A stretch of DNA of 64,000 nt from Paragonimus skrjabini miyazakii. Lineage: Eukaryota; Platyhelminthes; Trematoda; Plagiorchiida; Troglotrematidae. The stretch spans positions 52,501-116,500 of the forward strand of contig JTDE01000925.1 of assembly GCA_014338405.1 (NCBI GenBank). The letters run 5' to 3'. Shown in pieces: positions 28,501-40,500 of the stretch. The translations under genes and the position numbers were made by a program. Under the pieces are notes generated by a model. It searched no databases. It was given only the letters and a program-made list of their open reading frames with translations, and had not been told where the DNA came from. Within the stretch, counting starts at the first letter, position 1, and the number at the start of each line of letters is the position of its first letter.

Positions 28501-31500
28501 ATTTATCAAGAAAATTGCCCGAATATCCGTTTATCTTCCAAAAACAGGTAGACTGAGTAGTTAGGCTTATCTTAACAAATGGAATGCATTTATCATTTTT
28601 CTTAACCACGTACGGTTCCTTGTTCAGCAGGATGAAACTAATCACCCGTTCGTGATTGATGTGCATGCTATCAATTATCTACCATGGCCCAAGTAAAGAC
28701 TGTGGGAGGTTATTGTAAACACCTCAACCCATCGACCTCTTGCAAATTGACACATGTTCGTTTCAATCTTTCTGAGTTTCATTAAAACAACGCATACTGA
28801 AGAATCAAACACACTACCCGTACATAAATGGCAGATCGATTTCCGCTTATGGTAGAAGGGTGTGCAACCATTAACCAAGGAATTCGCATAGGTTCCGCAA
28901 ACCCGGTTACCGCGGTCCGGTATTTGAACCATCATTGTAGTAGCCCAATAGGTTATTAGCGATTCGCAGGCCGTGAGTCCGATCACCTAATGTGCAGGGT
29001 GTTTTTGTGACACGAACAAGTGGAAACAGCTGTACGGCACATCGTTGAGGGCCAGTGGAACCAACCATTTGCATGCTCCACTGTTCTACTGGCAGCAGAT
29101 TTTACGTGAGTACATATGAGCTAAAAGGAGCTTCCTATTGAGTACCCCCAAACAAAACGTGACAATTATAAAGCGATAACTCATTTGTGCACTGGTTTTA
29201 CTCGGTGGAACCCGTAGAATAATGGATGTGATTAATGGCCCTAGAAACAAACCGCGAAATAGTTAAGCCTATTTTGAGGTCCTGGGCAGTTGTAGAAGTT
29301 TTGTACTATGGCTATATATTCGTCAGTCATACTTCGTCTGGAATGCACCTCCGGTTTTTTATTCTTTGCTACGTAACGTGGGGTCATTAGTGAGTTTGAT
29401 GGACGTAGCCGAAATAATTTGTAAATGAGTTCTCATTTTCTGGATTGTCTAGCTGCTTTTTCTATACCGAGACTTGTAGTCAAGTCTCACTGAGTGCGCA
29501 TTTTTGAGGCCGGCGACAACGGCCAAACTTGCCATGTGATTTCGGCAAATTTTGACCATTAAACATACACTACTGCTACTTGAAACATTGAGTTCCCTTT
29601 AACCACTTCATCAGAACATAAAGAAGACATATGTTGCGATATGTTAACATTTCATTTACTCTCATCAGTCGCAAACGTAAAACATGCCAGTTTTATGCAT
29701 CATACGAATAAGGACAAATAGGGACTAGACACGCCTACAAGCACACCAATTATTATGTAATCACGACCATATTCTTGGGAATGATTGAGCGGCAAGTCCC
29801 GGATTATATAACCGAATCGTTATTGTACAAACGAAACGTTGACGATATTTTAATTTTTACTGACGTTACTCAATTTGACTTGTTTTTCAACTTTCTCAAT
29901 AATATTCACCCCAACCTATCTTTATCTCACGAATTTGAATCAAACAATAGTTTACCTTTTTGGATGTACTCATAACAAAACGTGCGGATGGCACGTCACA
30001 GCGCTCAGTTCACCACAAAGCTACATGGGGTGGTCGATATCTTCAGTTTTCCAGTTTTACTTATATTGCGTACAAACGGGGGTTGGTTAAAACACTGTTT
30101 CACAGAGTTAGGCGTATCTGCACCCCGGATACTCTGCAGACAAAGCAGGAGTTGCTGAGACAAACTTCACTAGTAAATGGTACCCCGACAAATTCATTGA
30201 GGCGCATAATACGGTGAAGAAGAGCACTGATCCCATATTGATGGTTCAAAAGAAGGATGTTTTCTTATTCTTACCATTCAAAGGTGACCATTTAGCCAAC
30301 GATATAAAGCACAAGTTAAAGTCTGCTCTGGCTCGAACATATGTGGCTGCACAGTTACGCTTATTTCAAACCACCAGAGGACCAGTTTCTCGCAATCGCG
30401 AAAGTAGTTTTTCAAATTGTTCTGTCTCTCATGTTGTGTACCAGTTCACTCGCAAATGCAATGACGTTTACATAGGTAGAACAGCTCGATAATTATCACT
30501 GCTATTCGCCGAACACATCCCGAAGTGGTTGAAACAACAGATAACACACCAGCCTCAATTTGGTGCACTGACGGCTCGAAATCCAACCTCATCGATTGCT
30601 AAACACGTCATGACAACAGGTCACCAAGTTGACCCACTGAACTCATCCATGATAGTGTTGCGCAATCGAAACCCGAAGTTGTTAGCTTTCTGCGAAGCGA
30701 TGCTCATCCAAACTTACCGGCCGACGTTGTGTGCACAAAAGGGGTTGAGACAACCTATCGGGTTGCCATGGTCATTATTACATGCTTGTAGGCGTGTCTA
30801 GTCCCTATTTGTCCTTATCTGTACGATGTATATAACTGGCATGTTTGAGACTGATGAGAGTAAATGAAATGTTAACATATCGCAACATATGTCTTCTTTC
30901 TGCTCTGATGAACAACTGTTATTATTGGAAGTAACTTCTTCATTTTCACAAGCGAACATAACTTCATTTTGATTTTTTCTGGATTTTAGAAAGGTGCCCT
31001 TAGTGACTTCATGTTTACCGTAATACTGAACGACCAAAATGATTTTGTTAGCCTTCTTCTCGAAAATGGCTTCAATTTGGAAGAGTTTCTATCGGTCCAT
31101 ACGCTCGAACGTTTATATACCGAGTGTCTGAAAAAGACGGTAAGTCCCTCGCTTATACTATGAACTATCAAACATGCTGGCCTTCTATTTTATGTTAAAA
31201 GTACAGCAGATATTTCCTGTCGTTTATCAGTAAACACACATGATAGAAATTTAAAGTCCCGGTGGTGGTTAATCGTGTGAACTAATTAGTCTCAGACAAC
31301 TCTAGTCTGAAACATTCTTTTCCCGTCAAGAATTTGAATGTTAAAGACTGGAGGCTGATAATTCACGGTTTATATCTAGACAAACTTCGCTGCATGTTTA
31401 CGAGTTATGTTCAGCGCAATCATATAATAGTTACATCGATGACATTTTTCTCATCTCAGACAATCAACTACAAGCACAGAGATTAATGGATCAGATGAAT

Positions 31501-34500
31501 TATCTGCAACCAAACTTGTAGTTCAGTATGACAAACAAAAATGAAAGTCTACCATTTCTCGATGTATACATCACGAGGAAAGCAGATGGTTCAATTCAAC
31601 GGAGCGTCCAACGCAAGAGCACTTGGATGGGCCAGTACTTGCATTTTGAAGGCTTTCTGTCCCGATCGTATAAACAAAGTTCCGTGCGCACGTTGTTTGA
31701 TCGGGCCAGACGTACTCTCACTGAAGATACGGTTAAAGAGAAGATGACCCTGTTAGAGACTACTCTATAGCTAAACAGTTACTCTGAACCGTTTGTTGCA
31801 ATGTTAAAACAACTCACTAACCTAAGAATTTGACCCAAAACAGTGTCCAGAAAGCCGGTGTTTCTTTGCTTTTCCATCAAAGGCGATTACTTAGGCCGGA
31901 ACATAAAATACCGTCTTTCGAGTGATTCTGACCAAAAAAATTCCGGATTCCAACGCCCTGTGTGAAACAATCATTACCTGAGTCAGCCAAATCCAACGTA
32001 ATATATGAATATCGATGTAGACGCGGAGCATCATACATAGGTAGGGACAAACGCCAGTTAGAGCACATTCCAAAGTGGATCAGAAAACAGGTCAAGCGAA
32101 CGCATGACCTCACAGCCGAACACAGAAATAAGGAGCCTGCATCACTTGTCACACGTCACATTCCAATGACGCAACACCAATACGATCCCACAACGGCATT
32201 CCACGTTATGTACTCAGCGTCACCGCGCTATGCTGCAGCTATTGCATCCGAAGGTTCAAACCCATGTTGTATGATAAGATACAACTGTTTATGCGGTTGT
32301 TGCTACCATGGCAGTGATACTGACTGTGAATTCTGACATTTACATTTTTCTGGCACCTTGTTCGCCTCTCCATATTGATATACAAATAGTCTGTAGTGTG
32401 CACTCGTAATGATGCAGCGAAGTTTTTCCGGACATGAATCGTGTAATACCAAACTTTAGTTTGATTGGGAACCAACGGGTGCGGTGGACAAGGTTACTTT
32501 TGTGATCTGCATCATGTCAGGACTTCCTGTACTCCTGGACATCTGTGTGGTACTGTGCTGCCGATTCGTAAAGATTAATATTTCAGTAGCTAACAACAGG
32601 GACCCAGTGGTGTTGCGATGCATGTCTATTAGCGGTGCAAGTCACTATGTATCGGAAGTCGACAAAGTGACTTTTTTCAGTAAGTTAAACACCCGTCCAT
32701 ATGTGGGTGGATACATTGTAAATTTAGATAGCAGGTAAAGTCAGGGATTTTTTAACACCACTTTGTCACGCTATGTTCATGTGTGGCATTCAGTTCCAAA
32801 TTCATAGGTCCAGACCTTTTAAACACAATTGAAGAAGCAGAGCTCAGTAGCAGACAGCTGTTATTGCTTGTGATACTCAAGTGACATTGAACCCGATTTG
32901 AGCAAAGCACATGTCTCCCGCTTGCGGAGGGATTGAACAGCCATTTTGGTCACAGTGTTGTTGTTGTTCTGGAGACCGTTATGAAAGCTTCTTGTTTTTC
33001 ATGCATAAGGCTTGCGAGGTCCACGACACAAAATTGCGGTGTTCTGAGCTATGAAAACACGATCACATTTTGGACAAACTTTTAAATATCTGTTGTTTGT
33101 TAATCGAGTAGTTCATTCGACTTCAGATGCGCTGAATCGCAACAACATCGGATGAGAACAGCTGGCCCACCAAATTTGGTTATTTTATTTTCCAACACCA
33201 GTGCAATGTTGGAATATCGCTTTATTAAATCTAGTGACTCATACTGCCTTCCATATACAATAATAACACGTTTGAAACAAGTTATACAAATCAACATTAC
33301 TACACTTCCGTATACTACTAACTAATCTCCTTGGGTAATCGAGATACCACCCTAGACGTGGTTGGAGCTTCGCTCATTTTGGATCACAATGAGAGCCACA
33401 CTTGAACGAAGTTGGTTAATATTCACTCTGCTTAATCAGGTGTTACCTCCTCCTGTATGAATCACGAACCTGGAGTCATTGATGCAGTCCAATCCACTTC
33501 CTTACTGAAGGGTCCAAGAGCGGCGTTGCACAATCAGCAAGCTTCGCCCTGGCCCAACGTTAGGTCACAGAATGGTCTCCAGTCAAGAATTCAGAACATC
33601 TGGACTATCCTTAGAGTTGTTAAAACCACACTTCCGAATTCTAACAGCCTGCACAGATTTGAAGCCGTTTTTAAACGACTTCCCCTAAATAATTATGTTT
33701 GATTATGTTTGCTTCTTTCGGCGTTATCTATCCCCCATTATTCTTCACTTACGCGTTCCATATCTTCATGATAAAAGTACCAGGCTACCTAGTGCTTTAC
33801 TGTGCTTCCTGAAAGTTATGAAATGTATACTGTCTGGTGTACTGGTTTGTACGGATGTTGAAAAAGTTTACCACTGTTCATTTTACTCAACAAAATTTAG
33901 TTCGCTCAATTATTAAAAAGATCTTGGACTAAATTTACTTGAACAGTCCGCATGAACCGGTGAGGTCTCACAACGGAAAGATTCAATTGTTCATGCTAAT
34001 TACACAACCCTGTTGTCTATAACTAAGTTATACATATCAAATTGAAGTCCAATACAATGAAGTGAGCACTACTCACTCGTAATATTAATCTGCTTATTCG
34101 CATAATAATACTGAGCCCGAAGAGTGGCGCATATTTGAATGCGATCTTTGGCTCAGAGCTGCCAATCTTCACCACTATTTTATTGACTCCACATTGGATA
34201 GTGTCGATCAGTTCGCATGGTGTTTACCGGTCCATTTCTGTTTTGTAGGATTATAAGACTGGGTTGCTTCAACAGCTATGGAAACGAGCTCGTATTTACA
34301 AAATGGACTGGGTTATGCTTCGAGATATCGGCCGCATCATCAAAAACTTAGTGGGTGACTTCTATCACCCCTTGTACTTGACCAAGCGTTTTCGAAGCAC
34401 TGTGGTCACACATGGTTTGAATGACTCAAGTGACGAGGAAGACCTGGTGGAAGACGTACCCAAAGGTCAGCAACAATGGGATCATTGTTTCCTCATTTCG

Positions 34501-37500
34501 AACTTTCTGTATTGCGTTGTCTGATGGTAAGTATATATGTATATAGTTAGCAGGGTAAAATCTGCTCTACAAGCGGTCAGCTTTCCGTCCAAAAGAAACA
34601 GGAGTGTGCCTTTCAATAGTTTTCTTCATTTCGGATATATGGTGGTCATATGGACTAGGTGGTTCTGTCTTGCCGAGAAGCAGTAGAAAATGGGAAATAC
34701 AATGAATAAGGTAAGTTATCCTACAGTCAAATCAAGTGAGAGCCTGTGAATCTGATCAAAACTAACCAGCTGACTTGACATGAATCGACTCAAGATGAAG
34801 TTAAATTAATCGGAAACCCGTATGATCACAGCACACAATTGGTGATATGCTCGGTGGCCACAATACAACCAGTGAATTGTGACTGAAGCACAGGTTATTT
34901 GTAAATAACGAACTTGTTTACCACTATACAATAGGAATCATATGCCATTAACCATTATGAGCGACGGAAGATCGACGAGACGTTTTTAATCGAATGAGCC
35001 AGGCTATAAGGTTATTTAGCGAGACAGAACGAACGGTTATGGTGTTCACCGACGATCGAATGTTCTTTTGTCCTCAAAAATGTTATGGATCTATAAATGT
35101 AACTGGTTTTTTCAAATGCGACAGGCAATGACTTCAACCATACATACAATAGTGCGTATATAACTACTAGGATTAAAAAATTGTTCACTGATCCTAAACT
35201 GCTACCATCAAATGTATGAGCAAATGCATGTCCCTGACACCCTAGGAATATAGCAGGCTCATATCGACAAGTCAATCATCGCGTAGTGGCCTTACCGAAT
35301 AGCGACCTAGTGTGTGTGCGATGAGTGTGCCACATCTGTTGTTTTGAGATCACTTGGCGATCAGGTTTAACGTGCTTGAATGAAATGCTGTTATGACTGG
35401 CGACTGCAGGTACGACCTCATGGCCAAAATCTAAGAGGGCTTGTGTACATTAGAACACTAAAACAATTCAATACTTATAGATTATTTTCGGCGAACTTAA
35501 AGTTCGTCTGGAACAGGATTGGTGTGACCTCATTAGTTCTTCAAATGCCTTTGTTTTATTTTTAATTAGGGCCTAAAAAAGGAGGAAGAAATGCCACAAC
35601 TACTGAGATTTCACCTGACGTGACTTCAGCCTCCACTTTGCCAGAGGAAGAGGAAGCAGATATTACAAGCTCATTTCGGAACAAACTCCGGGCTCACAGT
35701 TGTGACGCAGGTATATCCAAATCCTCCGCTTCCGAATGGAGTACCAACAATGGTCCTCGACCATCCGTAAAACCCAAACAAGATGCGACAAAAAACGTCA
35801 AACCTAAAAAACAAATTTATAAACCGGTCAAATCAGAACATGGGGTTGCCAATGATGATAGCCAGCCGTTACTAAAACACCCTGGGGAAGTTGAGGAAGA
35901 TAACGATGATGAACTTACACTAAGAGGCTCCAGTGATCATTCCAGTGATGAATCTTCCGATATGACTGTAGTGGAGGAGACGCGCTCGCGTCCAAGAACT
36001 CGAGAGGACTCGGCTTGTCAGCAACCGTTAAAACCCAAAACCACTCCGACTCCTGCTTTCTGTAATCAACCACCGAATGGGCGATGCTACATCGTTCGCC
36101 CTATAACTGCATTCCAGTTGGGATATCAGCCATACGTGGGAACAAGTCTTCCTGTCCCTAAGAACGGTCTTTTGGCTTTCGGTTCTACGACTTATTCACA
36201 GTCTAATTCTTCCCGGTTACACTCAGTGGGTAAATATCGTGTTATTGACTACACACACAAGTTTGATGACCAGCGTACAACGGCGCCTAAAGCTCAAATG
36301 GAAAGTATAAGGAACCTAAAGATCCAAAATACATTGAAGGCAAATGGAACAGACAAAAAAGCTGCCTCCGTTATCGTATCTGATCAAAATGGTAAACTGG
36401 CACCAACCGTTACAAACAAACCTAATCCAGGTCAGCTTACCTTTAAACTGCTTACCTTTTTCAGCATTCCCCCGAAACATTTCATTTGACGTCCAACTAA
36501 AACATTTGCTTCTAGAATGTGGTTGTTCATAATCGAGTTCTCATTATCTGGACGTTTCGTGGCCGATTTTCAATGGTCTTTGAATCAAAGTGTATACCAA
36601 AAGGTTTACATTGTATGGTTGCCTTGTTTGTGTCACACCTTATGTTCATCTAAATTTTACATACACATACTAGATGAGGAGTTCAGATATCGTGTTTGGT
36701 ATAGGTTGTACACTGCTCAGCCTTGACAGTGGCCTTTTAACAGAAAGGAGGGTGTAACTGAATACATAATAGAAGATTATAAGCTACAACACGCAAGAAA
36801 TTTGAGCAGAATACAACCAGTCTTAATGTGTGAGGTAGGAATTTTTATCTGAACTAAAGAGTCATTATTAATTATGACTGGCACTCAACCGGCAAAAAAC
36901 GTTACCGTCCAAAAAGATGAGAAGTCTGTGTACCGTGAATGATATTTCGCATTGGTTTTGTGCACTGTCCCTCAGTCAGCCAGCCATTGCGATGACAAAG
37001 ATTTACCATGCTGTCTTTCAACGTTTCTCATCTAAATCCCATATCTTCATTAACAAGACCGCAGAAACTTTAATGTCCATTCCTGGTAAATGAAGGGCTC
37101 AAAATATGTATTGTACTGTATTTTTGTCTGTCATCGCGAAGTATATTGGAGTAGATTTCAATCATCCGCTTGCTAGTAGAACAAGTGACTCACTTGGCCT
37201 GCATAACTCGTGTATGATTAAACTACGGGTGTACCCAGTGTGATAGAATGGTGCACACGAGCAGATCCACCTCAATTCAAGATTACCAGATAAATATAAA
37301 CAAAAGTGAGTGAAATACAAATTAAGAAGAAAAATACCACAAATGTCATTACTTGTGGGGGTGAATAACGCCGAAGGCGAACTTGCCAATCATCAATGAT
37401 TGCTATATCAACAACATACTTAAATTGAACCGTCCACAAAGAAACAGCGTTTGCATTAAACGGAAATAAGTCTGGTTGCTTGCCTATATTGTCCGTGTCA

Positions 37501-40500
37501 ATCAGCGACCATCATCAACTGGTAGACTTCTGCTGTTCTCGGGAATTTCGATCATGATGCTCTGTTACCTTGGTCTTAATTTTGTTGGTGCATTGTGTGT
37601 TGAACGCTTTGTTTGGTTCTCAGTCAAAACTTAAATGTTCATTTTTTTCCCCAGTACTATATATAGCGTATTTGTACATTCTCCTGTATTCAGACTCCTT
37701 GTGTTCTCGATACATTTCTTCCCGGTTTAGATCTTACCACCAACTTTTCCCTGTCATCATTTTTGTTAGATAAGCATTTCACTTTCATACTAACCTACCT
37801 CCTTGACTAGTCTGCGTTGACCGGCTGGCTTATAAAGACCTCTACCTACGTGCCTCTCTGCCCTATTCCGTTGGGTTCACACTGGATACGGGGTGTGTGA
37901 ATGGAACCATAAGCGATGCATAGCAAGCCATTTGTTGTGACGGTTATGCTCAGGCGTCTCTGAGCTTCGGTCACTGTGTCAAGCTACTCCGGAGACAGGT
38001 ACCGCCAACTATTATTCACGATTATTTTTTTAAGGTGGAAGACCCATCCGTTGACCTCTTCCAAAACGTTGCGCCAATACTGTTTACATCCGTCAATGAA
38101 TGAACCACTGAGAATTCACACATGTAGGACAGAACCTAAAATTGTCTCTGAGAAGTGGCAAGGCATTCGGCGTTAAAGAAACGAGCTGTTAATTATCTAA
38201 CGTAGACTGAACAATCGGTTTGTTGCGTAACTTCATTTTTGTGGTCAAATATTTCCACACTGTATTGACAGAAAACGGGTCAACAGCTATCACGTCAGAA
38301 CAGTGCTTTCGGCATCAACGCAGCACTTTCAGTTTTTAAGCACGGCCCTGCCTCCCACAGGTCCTGAACATGAAAGCAATCACAAATTAGAAACCTAGGG
38401 ATGAGCACCAAGAAAATTATAACCATTGTTTTGAAGCCTGCTCATTTATTTACTCACAGACCCGATGAAGTCACTCATATATGAGTCACCAATCCAATTA
38501 CTAGTTGGTTGCTTGAGATTTGTACTTCCCCATCAACACTTAGTTAACAAAGACTTGTTTGAGAATTTCCATTGTAGTGAATGATTGGTTCTTTGTGGCG
38601 TGTTCCCAACGAACTAATTAATCAGCTATATACTAAGCACAGTACATTTTTTATCGGAGTGATTTGATAAGACCAACAAGCCATTAATTGTTAGGAGGCA
38701 AATTCACCAAAACAGTCTGGTCAGGCCTTCGATGACGGCTGACGAAATCAGACATCAACAAAGCACTGAGGGGCACGTCAAACCAACTAGCGGGAGACGT
38801 GAAAGTGGGTGTGGGTGTCGCGACAGGAGTATACGTGCAAGTGAGCGTGGGCGTCACGCCAGCCCGAGGAACGAACGCCTATGGAATTGGCCTCACTTGG
38901 CCACTTGGTAACGAAGTGGCCTAAACAAGCAGACAGTGATTCAACAAGTAAATAGCCATATTTCGCCACTATTTCATGATATATATTGACTGACATTTTA
39001 TTCATTTGGTCGAACTGGTAGTCAGCAATACAGCGTGTGTTTCTGCAATCGTGTTCTTCTTGTATCCGCGCAAGTAGACTGGGTGAGGTCGCGTAGCAGG
39101 TACTCAGGTCAAGCAGTCAAGTCGTATTAGAACGTCGGCAAGGGAAGAATCGGCTAGAGTTATTACCCAGATTTTGAAAAGCACACAAATTGACCATCAT
39201 TCACGAATGATCACAACGTTCGCATTACCACAGATCTTTTGGTTGGTCCCATCCGTAAAAATGTTATATCCAAGTTTTGCATTTGTTAAAGTTTGCCAGT
39301 AACGTATATCTTTACCATGACTGAGGGGAAAACCCCATTCCCATTAATATCAGCATCCGCGTTGACCACTGTAACAGTAACTTCACATTAACTACTACCG
39401 GATTATCATATGCGAACGCTCGATCGCTTTCGCCTACAAACAACTCCCTTTTGTGAAACACCTTCTCAGTGATCAACTCATACCTTTTTTGTGTAAAACT
39501 TTCGCAGTTACAGTAAACGGTATGAATTATAGTTGTGTGTTCAATGGAATATCTCAATCTAAACTGCTTGATCATTGAGTTAAACATTATCAACTACTTA
39601 CACAATGAATAGTTACGAGCTAATCAGCCAGATTACATGAACATTTGAAAATCTTTGCGAGTGTCAAGAGTTTACTCGTCTTAAAATGTAGAATTTGGTA
39701 GTGTTCCCGAATGAAAAGGCTATCAAGTTGCATGCGATGTACGGTATTACCTTTAGAATATCCACTGAGCGGACAACTGAGATCTGTCCCAATTTCGTCC
39801 ACAAGAATGTGATACCATCATCCTTGAAACATTTCTGAAATACCAACACGACAAGCACTTTACAGCTACCAAATAGCTTGGGTACAACTTATAACACCGT
39901 GCATCAACGCAGCTCGTTTACCAACCTGTGCCCCGTCAACTCCCTTCTAAGGGACTCACTGGGGTTCACATATCGTGAGTGAAGTCGATGAACACTTCGA
40001 TAATTATCACAGGCAAGTCCATCTTAGGGCGTATTTCACACTTCATGTTTAGGACAACCTTCGTTCATGTCGACGAAATAGTCCTTAAGCTTTAGATTCT
40101 GAAATTTATGTTCTTGCGTCTTACAAGAAATGCAGACTGAAGGCTCATGATGATAAGTTACTAGCCGCAGTGATAAAGGAAATGAGAAAATGACTATCAA
40201 GATTGTAAGAACAAACAGATATTCACGGAAGCAAAGGTTGGCTTTTCAATTTTCAGGGGCGCCAACTCACTGAATCTCGCATACTAAGTGAAGAAATAGC
40301 GGGCGTCTAAGACAAAGCAGAGGCGAGCTCTTTTAAGTGGATATCACAATTAGGCAACGGTTATCGATCAAAACACGCTTTTAGCAGGGAGGAAGCTTCC
40401 GTTTTGTATGAGACCTACTACTAGGAGTTTGGTCGTCAAACTGTGCATTCGCTCAAAATAGAGAAATGGTTGATGTTGTTGTGTTCTTGTTCGAGTGCAA

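Larger units (their letters stand above)
29609..30911 (+). mobile_element. Penelope-like element 1, flanked by inverted repeats
   Basis: A 5'-truncated Penelope-like retroelement in the intron before exon 9. Long inverted repeats of about 130 bp close both ends (29609-29743 and 30783-30911). The body carries the end of the reverse transcriptase and a GIY-YIG endonuclease domain in broken frames. Penelope-like elements are known to carry repeated terminal units, in direct or inverted order. No clear target duplication is visible. Confidence 0.88.
27346..30989 (+). other. TRPM intron 8
   Basis: Phase-0 intron whose last 1.4 kb is PLE1. 27346-29608 shows nothing recognised. Confidence 0.85.
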
